Notes: a model not told the origin generated them from the sequence alone. A DNA stretch of 64,000 bases from Sciurus carolinensis (GCF_902686445.1 NC_062219.1:111849160-111913159); one strand, 5' to 3'. Positions 53,640-64,000 are shown, counted from the first letter of the stretch. Made by a program: numbers and translations.

Positions 53640-55757
53640 CTGTATTTTAAATTTCCTTGGGGACCTCTGTGAAGGAGTAGCTGGGCCAAGGCATGATTAA
53701 AGTATGTTCTTTTAAAGTTTTATTTTACAAATTTAAGGTGTATCGTATGTAAGCTCAGCAACTTGCTTTTTCACTTATCCTAGGCATCTTTCCAGACTAA
53801 CATATCTAGAAAGCCACCTGATTCTTTTAAATGGCAACACAGCATTTTACTCTATGGATGGACCATAACTTATCCAATTCCCTATAAATGAAACTCTGCT
53901 TTGTTTTCCTTTTCTAACAACAACAAAAAAATTATAAACGATGCTGAAATGAACATCTTTGTGCATATACTTGTGGGCATTTGCATTAATGCCTTTGCAA
54001 GATAAAACCCTGGAGGTTAAACTGTTAGGTCAAAGAGTACGGACATTAAAAATTAATAGATAAGGCTTAATTGCTTTGTCGAAGGTGCAGCTTTTCCTTG
54101 TGCTTGCATCATTTGAGATGGCCTGAGTAGCCATGTCTTCCACACAGTGTACCTTCCACTTTCCTAATCTTTGCCAAGTTGTTTATGAAAAAAATTACAC
54201 TTTGTTTTGGTTTGCATTTAAACTATTAGTGAGGTTGAACATTGTATGTATTTTTATTAGCCTGTGTGCTTTCTTGTGAACGGCTGTTTACCTTCATTGA
54301 ATATATTTTTTTCCCTTGGATCGTTGGTCTTTTTTTTATTTAAAAACAATTTTATTTAATTTGGAAAATGAGCACATCATCATACATCTCGCAGGTATTT
54401 TTCTCTAATTTTGTCCTTGGATTTTGTTTATGGAGTTTTTCCTTTAATTTCCTTGCAGATACATTTATTAATATTGTTATGACTTCTATCTTGTTCCATG
54501 ACTAGAAAAATTGCTACTCTAGGATCATAAAAACATTTACACATCTTTTCTTCTGGCACTTTTATGGCTTTATTTTTCATATGTTTTTCTTTCTTTAAAT
54601 CTTTGATCCTGTTGGAATTAATTTCGGTGTTAGGAGTGAGGTAACAAATCCAGATTTATTTATTTTTGATCCAAGTATCTGGCTAATGACTCAATTTATT
54701 GAATTGGATTCTCATGTTTATTTGGATCTCTTTAACATTTCTTTATCCTCTACAACTGATCTGTCTGAGGGCACTGGTCCCATATTATTTTAATTATTGT
54801 AGCTGTGTAATACTGTAAAACTGTTTTATATTGCTACTCTTTCTTTGTTAGCTTTCCTTTTTTTTTCTTCCAGGAATGTTCTGGTTAGTTGTTTATATTT
54901 TTTTTCCCAGATGAATCTGTAACTATTTTGTCAACTTATCCCCCCAAAGCAGCTGATATTCTATACAGAAGTCCATGAATTTTTAGTTTAATTATGTTGA
55001 CACTGACATGCTCACAGTATTATTGACTTTCTTTCCAACAGCCAGGTCTCTCTCTCTTTATTCAAGTCTACACTTAAGTCCTTCATTTGGGTTTTGTTGC
55101 TATTTCTACTTATGCCTGTGTATTTCAAAATGTATTATGTTATATTTTTGTTGTTTTCATGAATGGAACTTTCCTATATTTTTTAGGTGGTTATTTTTTG
55201 TGTAAGGAAATCTCACTGGTTACTTTCTAAATTCTTTGATTAATCCCAGAAGTTCTTTAGCTGACTCTCCTAGAATATCCAAGTCTAGAATAATATCCAA
55301 TGGTAATAATTGTGCTTTCTTTCTGTGATAGGTACTTCTTGTTTTATTCTTTCATCTAATTGTATTGTTAAATAATTCCAGAACAATGTTAAACACAAAT
55401 GGTGAAAGATTATGGTGACACTTGACACCAACTTAAATAGGACTACTTCTAAGTCTCCTCATTAAACATGGAGAAAATTGATCTCTATGTTTTACATATT
55501 CATAAATGGGTATGTTCTGTTTCTTAGCATTCAACCTTCTTGTATTTCCGGAAGGAAACATACTTAGTCTTTTTTTCTTAAATTTTAAAATTTTATTTGT
55601 TCTAATTAGTTGTACATGACAGAATGCATTTATACATTTTGATAGATCATACACAAATGGAGTATAATCTCTCATTTTTCTGATTATACATATTGTAGGA
55701 TCACATACTTAGCCTTGACGTATTCTTTTACTAACACACTCCTGACCAATATTCCCT
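53640..55757 (-). mobile_element. Long L1M LINE, antisense, ~2 kb
   Basis: A T-rich plus strand carries L1 antisense landmarks in order: ATGCTGAAATGAACATCTTTG, GGTCAAAGAGTACGG, CTTTGATCCTGTTGGAATTAA, GATCCAAGTATCTGG, TTATTGAATTGGATTCTC and TGGTTATTTTTTGTG. It forms the most AT-rich part of the window and is interrupted by the insertion at 55568-55702. Frames are destroyed. Confidence 0.8.
55568..55702 (-). mobile_element. Squirrel-type L1 3' end, antisense, nested, with perfect TSD
   Basis: After a T-rich left edge the sequence is TTTATTTGTTCTAATTAGTTG, ACATGACAGAATGCATTTATAC and ACACAAATGGAGTATAATCTC, the antisense sciurid L1 3' terminus. ACATACTTAG is present at 55558-55567 and 55703-55712, a perfect 10-bp target duplication. 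The element is only ~135 bases. Confidence 0.88.
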
Positions 55758-55760
55758 ACC

Positions 55761-56152
55761 TGTGTTAGTCAACTTCCCAACACTGGGACAAAATGCCTGA
55801 GATAATCAACTTGGAAAGAGAAAAGGTTTATTTCGGTTCATGGTTTCCGTTCACAGTTGCTTGACGTTGTTGCCTTTGGGCCTGTGGCTGCTTGGTATAT
55901 CGTGGCAGGAGCATGTGGTGGAGGAGAACTGGTCACCTCATGGACGTTGGGAAGCAAAGAGAGAGAGAATAAGGGCCAGAATCCTAATATTCCCTTCCCT
56001 AATATTCCCTAATATTCCCTAATATTCCCCGTGACCTAACTTCCTCCCACTAGGCCCTACCTCTTAAAGGTACCACCACCTCCCAGTAACTCTATGGGCA
56101 GGGACCAAGCCTACAACACACGGGCCTTTGGAGGATATTTATCTAAGTGACA
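55761..56152 (-). mobile_element. LTR of ERVL-MaLR type, antisense
   Basis: GTGTTAGTCAACTTCCCAACAC, GACAAAATGCCTGAGATAATC, CCTCTTTGGAGG-like and TTTGGAGGATATTTAT words follow the same antisense MaLR LTR order as the solo LTR at 45.6 kb. The right edge is uncertain and no target duplication was found. Confidence 0.7.
55983..56030 (-). repeat. CTAATATTCC minisatellite inside LTR
   Basis: The 10-base unit CTAATATTCC occurs four times, the last three in direct tandem and the first separated by a few bases (CTTCC). It is an expansion within the LTR. Confidence 0.85.
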
Positions 56153-58155
56153 GCATTTCCTTAGTGCAGACATGCCCCTTAGCTGACATTTGTCCTGGAG
56201 ATAGAGGCACCAAGACAGGCATGAAGGTCTGAGATGGGGACATGGTCATAGGCAAGAGCCAAAGTTCAGCATATGGGCTCTTAGCCCCCTGACCCCAGGG
56301 GAAAGAGTATTCACAAGAGCCTCCCCTGAAACAGAGAGGAAACAGGGCTGAGCAGGGAATGAGGAGGGCTGGGACAGAGATAGAACCCAGGGAGACTGAG
56401 AATCATGGGTAGGGGTCCTTGGAAGAAAATCAGGGTTTTTCTGCTTATCTCCTGAAGATATCCTGCCCCTCTGCCACCTTGGGGCTATCTTGAACCCCAG
56501 TCTTTTGAAAGTGGTGTGGTCTTGAGCCTTGGGCCTGTCCTAGGCTGATGGAACCAACACAGGTGAAGTGATATTCCCTGCCGGGGAGGGGAGGTGAGAT
56601 ACAGGGGTGCCCTGAGGTTGTGGGAGGGCAGGGGAGATGACCAGTCTGGTTCGTCTCCACCTTTGCAGAAGGCAGACTTGGTGCAGCAGCTTCTGAGAGC
56701 AATGAGCATTCCCCCACCCCCACCATACTCTCCAGGGTCCCTAGGGCTGTTCTTTTGTCCTAAACACATGGCCTCTCCCCACCTTCCCTCCATTACCTGA
56801 TGCACTGTGAAATCCTCTGGCCATGACTCTTTGTTGGGAAGCTGGTGGGCTTCATCGCCACCCTTGCTGTGCCTAGGACTTGTTGGTGAGGGGAGAGGGT
56901 TGGGGGTAGAGAGGAGGGTGACTTGTGGGCATGACAGGTACAGGGGATGGAAGTGGTAGAGGGCACTGCTGGTAGATGGGCTGAGTTGGTGGATGGGCTG
57001 AGGCAAGGTGACCAGAGAAAACGAGATGGTCTTTGGATATCTTCTCTAGCTGTCCCCTCTCCTTACCACAAGGTCACTTCCAGGACTACAGGAGCAGCAA
57101 GCTCTTAACTCAGAACTCTTTGGCCCTTAATTTCCTGTTGTTTCAGAGGAAGGGAGGCAATATTGTGGCTGTATTTCCCTTACGTGAGTGGGTGTAGACA
57201 CAGCCCGCTCCCTTTCTCATGAAAGCAGCTCAAGAGCATACAGCCAGGTATGGGTGTAAACCGAGTTCCAGGCAGTGAGGAAAAGCATGGTGGGTCACAG
57301 ATAGGAGGCCACAGGAAAGAGTGGTGGGCTGCCTGGGTTGGAGACAGGGACTGAGTGCAGTTCCCCTGGGTGCCAGCAATGCTGTGTGCATTAAAGGAGT
57401 CTGGAGGCTCTTCCTGATGCTCTTGGTGCATCCCAATGGGGCAACTGGCGTTCACACCATTTCCCAACCATGGGAGACTAGGATGCAGTAGGGAGGTTGG
57501 TCAGCAGGATGGGGCTTCTGCCATCAAACTGGGGTTCAAGGCAGAAAGGCAAGATCAGATGGGCCCCAGTCCTGGGGAAGTCAGGATCCTGGGAGCCTAA
57601 GGGTGGAGACTTGGACAGAAAGGGGCAAGATGCTCCCTGGAGGTTGCCATCACAACAGAGCAAGGGCTGGGTCCCAGAACAAGGAAGGTGTGTGGCTGAT
57701 TGAGGAACCCGGGGTTCTTGGAAGCAAACTCCACCACCCACAATTCAGGAGGACTTTCCCTGGAACAGTCTTGCAAAATCATGGTGGATTCTTGACTGAT
57801 GTGGCTTCCTGTGGAAAAGTAGGTGCCACTGGTGGGTCCTGTTAAGTGCCCTGGCATGAGTCTTACTCATTTCCAGTCTTCTCAATTTCTGCACCAGGCC
57901 CAGGCCTCCGGGGGAAAGCTTCTAGTAAATGAATCCCAGATGTGCTATGTGAGAAGGAGCCAAGAGGGCAAGATGACTTTTTTTTTTTTAAACAAGTCAA
58001 TTTCCCTAGAAAAACTTCTCCTTTAAACACATATCACCTGGTGTTAGTCGCTGATAACCTTCACCTTCCCCTCCCCAGAGCCAGAGACCCTCAGGCTTGG
58101 AGGGACCCTTTCCAAACTGTACTGCAACTGGTATTGCAAAAGTCAGAGAGAAGGT
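56153..58155. other. Unrecognised GC-moderate stretch
   Basis: No gene or repeat is recognised, and overlapping frames of up to 173 codons (56485-57006 minus) have no domain. A T run at about 57979-57990 is present. Confidence 0.4.
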
Positions 58156-58164
58156 TTTCTGTTT

Positions 58165-58345
58165 TTAAGGGCTCATGAGATTAAATTGGGTCCACCTGGA
58201 CAACCCAGGAAAATCTCTTGATTTTAAGGTCTGTAACCTTAATCATCCTTGCCAAGTCCCTTTCGCCTGGCAATGTAACATATTTCCAAGTTCCAGGCAT
58301 TAGGGTGTGGACATCTTTGTGGGAGGAGGGGGTGTTGTTTGGCTG
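58165..58345 (-). mobile_element. MLT1-type LTR fragment, antisense (ERVL-MaLR)
   Basis: TCCACCTGGACAACCCAGG, AAGTCCCTTTCGCCTGGC, GTTCCAGGCATTAGGG and GTGTGGACATCTTTGTGGG follow the antisense MLT1 LTR order. It is truncated at the right. Confidence 0.75.
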
Positions 58346-58775
58346 ACCATAGTTGTTTATACTTGTAGTCTTTTCTCCTGGCCTATTATCTTTGTAAAGA
58401 AATATTTTTAAACATGTGCAGCATTGTCTGCTGGCAACTCAATGTCATTTCCCTCCTCTAGCCTAAGTTCTCCTGCCCAGCAGGGTCTGGAAGCCAGGGA
58501 ACTACAGTTCTCAGAATCTCCACCAGCCAATGAGAAACATTTCTACATGATCTGGCAGGTGGAAGAGAAGCATCAATTATAGTATTGTTCACCTGGCAGC
58601 TGCAGACAGATGTTTGGGCTTCAGATAGGTTTTTGGATTTTTTTTTTTTTTTAGAAGCCTCCAGGCATTTTCTCTGCTTTGATGCTGGAGGTAAGGTATC
58701 CTCACTCTCTAAAAGGCAGCAATACACTTGAGCCAGCCCTTCCCCAGCAACGTCTAATTCCCTATACTAAATCCT
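58346..58775. other. Unrecognised stretch
   Basis: No repeat or exon is recognised. A T run of about 15 lies at 58638-58652. Confidence 0.4.
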
Positions 58776-58779
58776 TTCT

Positions 58780-59120
58780 GCTTGAAGTGCCTGGAGAGGT
58801 TTCCATGTTCCTAATCGACTGACACAGGAACCTTGTTCACTATAACAATTTATAACCTGCTTGCTTTCACTTAATAAGAGATCAAGAAGACAAACCTGTC
58901 TGCAGTTTATTCAATATTCTTCAAATTTTTAGTAAAACATCGGTTTTGGCATCCATGATACAAATGCATCATGATTGATTTCATCAATCCCTGTTAGACA
59001 TTTAGGTTGTTTCCTGTTTTTCATTTTTGTAACCTATACCATCAAGAATATCCTTGACTGAATCTTTGTGCACAGTCAAGATTATTTACTTAGAAAATAT
59101 TCTTAAAATGTTTTTTACCT
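58780..59120 (-). mobile_element. L1M fragment, antisense
   Basis: GTTAGACATTTAGGTTGTTTCC, TTTTTGTAACCTATACC, and ATCAAGAATATCCTTGACTG resemble the antisense L1M 3' region (the usual GAATATCCTTGTACA landmark). Confidence 0.55.
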
Positions 59121-59351
59121 TAAGCATTCACTTTCAAAATATTTTATACATATTTTTAGATAAGTCATCTGTGTTTTCTTCCCTTGGTCTCCAGGACACT
59201 GCCTCTCTTGCTTCTCCTCCCACTTCTGTGGCTGCTGCTTCTCCATGTCCATGGCTGCTTCCTCCTGTCTTCTTGACCTCTGAACACTGGAGCGCCCCAG
59301 GTTCACTATTGCACATCTTCTCTTTTCCATCTGTACTTTTCTCTTGGTGAG
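59121..59351. other. Unrecognised stretch
   Basis: C/T-rich in part. A minus frame of 198 codons (59134-59730) crosses the adjacent LTR and is not a gene. Confidence 0.4.
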
Positions 59352-59803
59352 TTATAGTTTGAATCTGGAATGCCTCCCCGCACCAAGTCTCATGTGTTGA
59401 AGGATGGTCCCCAGTACAGCAATGCGTAGAGGTGGGGATTTGGGGAAATGATTGCATCATGAAAGCTCTGACTTCATCAATGCACCAATCTGTTGATGGA
59501 CTAATAATCTGTACTATGGGGAGTTGGGGCCTCATTGGAAGAAGTGGGTCCTTAGGGGTGTGCCTTTGGGGACTATATCCTGTCCCTGGCCCATTCCCCG
59601 CTCTCTCTGCTTCCCAGCTGCCATAGGTGAGCAGCTTTCCTCCGCCATGCCCTTTTGCCATGATGGTCTGCTCACTCTCAGGCCCAGAGCAATAAGCCAG
59701 CCAATCACGGACTGAAACCTCTGAAATCATAAGCCGAAATGGATGGTTCCTCCTTTAAGTTGTTTGTCAGGTATTTTGGTTAGAGTGATGAAAAGTTGAC
59801 AGA
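59352..59803 (+). mobile_element. LTR of ERVL-MaLR type, sense
   Basis: TTATAGTTTGAATCTGGAATG, CCAAGTCTCATGTGTTGAAGG, GACTTCATCAATGCACC, CTTTGGGGACTATATCCTG, CAATAAGCCAGCCAATCACG and TTTAAGTTGTTTGTCAGG run in the sense MaLR LTR order to a GTTGACAG end. GTGAG at 59347-59351 and 59804-59808 may be a 5-bp target duplication, though the TG/CA ends are degraded. Confidence 0.7.
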
Positions 59804-59809
59804 GTGAGC

Positions 59810-60790
59810 TATTTCACTCTCATTGCTTTAAATACTATTTATGTGCTGATGACCCCTTCACTTAGAGCTCAAACCCAAGCCTTTTCCCTCAACTCCAGAC
59901 TTGGGTATTCAACCTGCCTGCTTTACAGCTCTACCTGGATTCTTATGAGAATATCAAAATCGGTAGGTCCCAAACTGAGCCCTGATCTCTTTCTCAAATC
60001 TGCTTTCCCCTCAGTCTTCCTTACTTCAGTAATGTCAACTTCTTCCTCCCAAAAGCCTTGGAGTCATCCCTGACATCTATTTTTCTCATACTCTGTCCAA
60101 TCAATGAGCAAATCCTATTGGATATACATCCATAATCTGACCCTCATTAGTGCCACCATAGCCACCGGGTCCCAGCAAGCACCCTCTCTCAGTGGAGTTA
60201 CTGCAGTAGCCTCCTGACTGCACTCTCTGCTTTCCCCTCGCCTAGTTGATTCTCAGCAGTGGCCGGTGATCCAGTCATGTCATAAACCAGGTCAGGTCGC
60301 CCCTTTTGCTTGGGACTCTCTGTGGTTCATCTCCCTCTGGTAAAAGCCAACATCCTTATGGTGGTCATGAAACCTTGACTGACCTCCCTTGCTCCTCTGA
60401 CATCCTTGATCCTTGGTCACTTGAACCTCTTTGTTTCTTGTATGTTCCAGGTCAGAGCCCACCTTGAGCCACTGCTGCAACCATCCCCTCCACCAGAACA
60501 CTGTCTCCAGGTGTCCATGTGACAGGCTCCCTTGTTTCCTCCAAATCTCTCCTCAGTGGGCCTTTCTGATCCTTCCATCCAAAATGGCAACTCTTAACCA
60601 CCCTGACATTTCCCATTTTTATCTTATTTCATAGACTGTGTCACCATTTATCATATAAATTTTATTTTATTTCTTGTCTGACTTTTCTCATTTAAAGTCT
60701 TTTGAGGATAAAGGACTTTGATTCACTGATGTCTCCCTTAAGAGAATAGTGGAGAATAACACATACTGGGTAAATGTTTGGTGAATGAAG
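59810..60790 (-). mobile_element. L2 LINE 3' region, antisense, ~1 kb
   Basis: Landmarks run in order: CTTGGAGTCATCCCTGACATC, CCAATCAATGAGCAAATCC, GTTACTGCAGTAGCCTCC, CTGTGGTTCATC, CCATTTATCATATAAATTTT, TTTTGAGGATAAAGGAC and TTTGGTGAATGAAGAAATG. This is the longest L2 copy in the window. Confidence 0.8.
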
Positions 60791-60989
60791 AAATGAGTTT
60801 GGCATTTTTTTTCTGCCTACTGCGCTGAAAGTTCTGGTGTGGGGTAATTGGTGAAACATGGTACCATCTACAATGTGCATCTCATTTCACCTCACAAGAC
60901 TCTGGCAGGTAGGGAGGCCCAGTAGCACCTCACTTAACCCTCTGACCAGTAACAAAGTGTGATATCTCACTATTAACCCTTTAGTGCTA

Positions 60990-61105
60990 TAGGTTTTCCA
61001 TCTGTAAAATAATGACCATCTCATAGGGTGGTTGTGAGAATTAAATGAAATAATTTATGCAAATAATTGCAGTGCCTGGCACATGTTAATCACTAAATTA
61101 TTACA
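60990..61105 (+). mobile_element. MIR fragment, sense
   Basis: TTCCATCTGTAAAATAATGACC, GGTTGTGAGAATTAAATG and GCAGTGCCTGGCACATG are sense MIR landmarks. Confidence 0.75.
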
Positions 61106-61109
61106 ATGT

Positions 61110-61215
61110 CATTTATTCTTACTTTAGAGTAGAAGAATCTGAAGTTCAGGAAATTTAAGAATTTGCTAGTTTACGCAGCAAGAGGTAGAGTGAAGTTTGA
61201 ACCTGGCATTTCTAA
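61110..61215 (-). mobile_element. MIR fragment, antisense
   Basis: CTGAAGTTCAGGAAATTTAAG, AATTTGCTAGTTTACGCAGC, and GAAGTTTGAACCTGGC follow antisense MIR. Together with the adjacent sense copy it makes an inverted pair. Confidence 0.6.
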
Positions 61216-61545
61216 TCCACACTGCTTTTTCTATGAAACCAAACTTACAGAATCACCTAATGAAGGTTGTGGGACTTTCCAGTAAAGCCCTAAGGCTGGA
61301 GAGAACTGTGCCTCCTCTTGATGTCTTTTGTTTGAATCCCTGCCATGACACTCTGGCCAAGTCATTGCTAACCTCTTTGAATACCTCTGCGTCTGGGGGA
61401 CTCACTGCCTCCCAGACTGTGCATGCAGAATGAGGCACATGCAGTTGGCCCTGCAGTTGTTCAGACTCTGGGATCAAGATGGCACATTATTAGGTGTCTG
61501 CCAAAGGTTTACTCTCTCCACCCTCCTTACTAATATGATTCCTGT
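61216..61545. other. Unrecognised stretch
   Basis: No exon or repeat is recognised. Confidence 0.35.
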
Positions 61546-61549
61546 GCGT

Positions 61550-61920
61550 CACGTAGCAATGTGCCCAGCAAATGTTACATTCCCCAGACTGCTTTGCAAT
61601 TGGGGTGGGTCATGTGATATGGTTCTGGACACAAGATGTAAGTGTGAATCAACTGGCTGGTTTTCCTTAGTAAGAGGGGGAATTTTAGGTTGGGAGCATG
61701 ATCTCCCCTTTTTCTTCTGGAATGTGGATGTGATACGTGAGGTCCAGGAGCCCTCTTATGAGAATGAGGGGAAAGCCATAACTTAGGCTGGAGGGACAGA
61801 AAGCTAGAAGGAACTTGGGTCATGGATGACAACATGAACACGGCCCAGCCTCAGGCTGCTGCTTCCTCTGTGTTTCTTGTGTGTGAAGAAAATGAATCCT
61901 CCCTGATTTAGCCTTTGAAG
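61550..61920 (+). mobile_element. Ancient LTR-like element, family uncertain
   Basis: GGTGGGTCATGTGATATGG, TTCTTCTGGAATGTGGATGTG, CCATAACTTAGGCTGGAGG, GAACTTGGGTCATGGATGAC occur in the order seen in an old dispersed mammalian LTR-type repeat I cannot name confidently. Confidence 0.45.
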
Positions 61921-61929
61921 CCAGGGGAA

Positions 61930-62130
61930 AAGTGAAATATCCAACAGGAGAGGCTAAATAAATTATGGCACATCCAAGTTATGCAAGGTGATGAGGCCTT
62001 GAGAAATCATGTTGTGGATGACTTAATTAAGGTGGGAAATTATTGCTAAAAAATATAAACCACAGGAGCATGAAGAGTATGTCCAGTAGAGTTCCAATTT
62101 TGTCAAAAATACATATACCTGTGACCCCTC
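61930..62130 (+). mobile_element. L1M 3' fragment, sense
   Basis: GAGAGGCTAAATAAATTATGG, CACATCCAAGTTATGC, GAAATTATTGCTAAAAAATA resemble the L1M 3' region (the AATTATGGTACATCC landmark). Confidence 0.6.
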
Positions 62131-63245
62131 CCTTCCCCACTCCAGTTCTCAGGGTGAGTCCCACCAGTAGCTAGCTGCTCCTAGCTCACTGCCCCTTCCT
62201 CTTCCGTTGGAACCATGGTCTGAAGGATAGGACTGTCCCTTTCCTTCCTGAAGTCCCAGGGCCTCACCTAGGCCCTAATGCAGATCGGGCAAATGGCAAA
62301 TGGCAAACATTTGTTCTACAAATGAATGGGGAATTGGCCACCAGAGAATTCATGCGACCTTTTGCTCCCTGCCTGGGGTTGGTGCCCTGAAGGGCCTGGG
62401 GCTCTCTTTTGTTGGTCCCCCTAACTTCTCTAGTTCTCTGCCAGAACATACTCCTGGGGGTCTCCAGAGGTGGAGGTCCACAGCCCTGGCTGCTCATCGC
62501 TTGGTGCACTTGAACTAGGGTCTCGCCCCAGACTGAGAAGAATGAGAAGCCCTGGAGGTAGCTGCCTTTGAAGTCCAGGGACCAGGGTGTCAGCTGTCCC
62601 TGCTCAGCACCCGGGAGTCACAGTGAGGAGGAGGCCTCAGTTCCCATCCTGAAGGTGGATCCCAGCTGCTCCTGCCTCTGCTCAGTTGTACAGCGATCTT
62701 CCCTGGATCTTGTCACTGCAAACAGGCAGGGGTCCCCTGAGGGCGGATCTCTGAGAAACAGCTGCCTAGCTCTGCATGGGTAACCGTGAGCATTAATATG
62801 GGGTGGGGGACATCCCACAGGCCAGCTCTGCTCTAAAGCATTTCCTCAATGACCCACTTAGTCTCAGGGGACACACATTTTACATAGGGCCACTTAGTCA
62901 CAGGGAAGTAGCCTGCCTACAGGTCATATGCCTGGCCAGGAACTGAGTGGGGTGCACCCCAGCAGCCTGGTGCCACAGTCTGGGGCTGAGCCCCTGCCTG
63001 TGGGAGTTGATACGCTCAAGCACCTTTGATGTACTTCAAAACCTTTCCACAAAGTAGCCATTTCAGAAACTTGGAAAGAAGAATATATGGATAAGAATCC
63101 AAAAGGAACAAGAATATCAAGGACAGCATGCTCTTTCCTCGTTCTTTCCAAGGTAAATCTTGGGGACAGATGTTGTTCCTATATTTGTTCCTTTTTGACC
63201 CTGGCCTTGCCCTCTCCTGTTCTTCTGAGACCCTTCCCTTGTCCT
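62131..63245. other. Mostly unrecognised stretch
   Basis: The unit GGCAAAT is tandemly repeated at about 62287-62308. A weak antisense MIR-like piece lies near 62840-62940. No exon is identified. Confidence 0.4.
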
Positions 63246-63249
63246 CAGA

Positions 63250-63500
63250 GAATGCAAACTCCCTTTAATGGAATCATGCTGTAATTGCATTCTCGCCGGG
63301 GACCTGCCTGCCTGGGCGCCGGATACAGGTGAGGATGTAGTGGGTGAGGCAGGGGCAATGGAGACAGATGGCACCCGGAGAGGCAGATTCAATTACCTGC
63401 TTCTTCCCCAAAGCCAATCCGCCCGGTAACTGTGTTATGGCCCATTATTGGTAGGCCTCCGCTCGGCTGCCACTTAGATTTGGTTTGTCTATTATTTGCT
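63250..63500. promoter_or_regulatory. Motif-dense repeat-free block with CArG box, candidate enhancer
   Basis: A perfect CArG box CCATTATTGG (SRF-type pattern CC(A/T)6GG) is at 63442-63451. CAATTACCTG lies at 63390-63399, sharing AATTACCT with the cluster at 14976-14983. CTTTAATGG, GTAATTGC and GCCAATCC words also occur. No repeat accounts for this block. It could act as a developmental or serum-response element. Confidence 0.45.
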
Positions 63501-64000
63501 ACATCCGTTGGAGCTCAGAGATGGATGAGTCGGGACCAGCTTGGAAGTCTAGGGAGGCGGCCAGAGGGGGCAGCAGTAGGTGGGGCGCAGGGGTCAACCA
63601 GGGCCAAGTTAGCACTTAGGTGAGGGACATCTGATGAGACAGGGAGAGACGATGGACTGGGGGAAGGGGCGCAGGGGCCTTGGATGCCAGGCTGAGAGGA
63701 CTAGTTTGTGGCCACTGATGGGGAGCTGTGGTAGGTGCTTGGGCAAGGAAATGACAGTGGAAATGGTCTTGGAGAAGCAGAGCAAGAGGTGTGGCGATGA
63801 ATAGGGGGACAAGGAGCCCTTGTCTGTGGACAGAGGATAAAACCAGGGACCTGGACTGACTGGGCTCAGACAGACAGAGGAAATAGGGCAGATGCCAGCA
63901 GACACCATGCGAGGCCTCCACCCGTGTCACCTCTCACGTTGCCCTGGACGCAGACCCAGAGGCACCTTGGAGCGCCTGCACGGAAAGGCGGTTGTGTGAG
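63501..64000. other. Unrecognised stretch at window end
   Basis: GC-rich sequence without a recognised exon or repeat. Two overlapping minus frames of 99 and 104 codons (63609-63930) show no domain. Confidence 0.4.

Noticed and set aside
59134..59730. 198-codon minus-strand open frame
   Set aside because: Most of it overlaps a MaLR LTR, and the rest has no recognised domain.
63555..63580. CCAGAGGGGGCAGCAG as a CTCF site
   Set aside because: The core AGGGGGCAG is suggestive, but the upstream half is one base short relative to the CTCF pattern.

Overview
This window is vertebrate nuclear DNA, almost certainly from a squirrel-family rodent (marmot, ground squirrel or chipmunk type). The clue is the repeat content. 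There are several copies of a tRNA/ID-like SINE, often joined to a B1-like half, whose antisense form reads ...ACCACTGAGCCACATCCCCAGCCC, and several 5'-truncated L1 3' ends of a type I associate with sciurid genomes. Older pan-mammalian repeats (MIR, L2, L1M, MER5-like hAT, ERVL-MaLR LTRs) fill much of the rest. Most of the window is moderately GC-rich.

I found no protein-coding gene, rRNA, functional tRNA, CRISPR array or operon-like arrangement. Every long open reading frame I inspected is explained by GC-rich chance frames, simple repeats or repeats. The longest (about 260 codons) lie in GC-rich or GT-rich DNA and show no recognisable domain. The only recognisable protein-coding remnant is the C-terminal end of L1 ORF2 on the minus strand near 21.3-21.6 kb. 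The window is best read as intergenic or intronic DNA with candidate regulatory elements and layered transposon insertions.

Layout. 0-13 kb: old L1M, MIR and MER5-like pieces, SINE insertions, microsatellites, and an AP-1 plus CRE motif pair near 1.3 kb. 14-18 kb: the most gene-regulatory-looking part, with an octamer/homeodomain-motif cluster beside a small CpG island (14.1-14.5 kb), a TAAT-rich cluster (about 14.97 kb), a CTCF-like site (16.25 kb) and a strong CpG island (17.18-17.67 kb). 19.3-22.15 kb: a decayed L1M, probably one original copy, broken by a B1/ID SINE, an ID SINE and a younger inverted L1. 22-35 kb: mostly unrecognised sequence with MIRs, an L2-related ~40-bp tandem repeat (24.3 kb) and dated SINE/L1 insertions. 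35-47 kb: two further AT-core motif clusters (35.4 and 39.1-39.2 kb), a second tandem repeat of the same kind (38.6-38.8 kb), several L2 copies, a GT-rich low-complexity tract and a solo MaLR LTR with a 5-bp target duplication. 47-53.6 kb: few recognisable features. 53.6-56.2 kb: a long AT-rich L1M, a nested young L1 3' end with a perfect target duplication, then a MaLR LTR. 58-62 kb: an MLT1-type LTR, another MaLR LTR, a ~1 kb L2 and opposed MIRs. 63.25-63.5 kb: a motif-dense, repeat-free block with a perfect CArG box.

Nothing here supports a novel gene system. The observations most worth checking are the 17.2-17.7 kb CpG island as an unassigned or alternative promoter, the recurrent homeodomain-type clusters as possible conserved enhancers, and several insertion events datable from target-site duplications. 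Family names come from remembered consensus patterns, not a database search, and repeat edges are approximate unless a target duplication is given.
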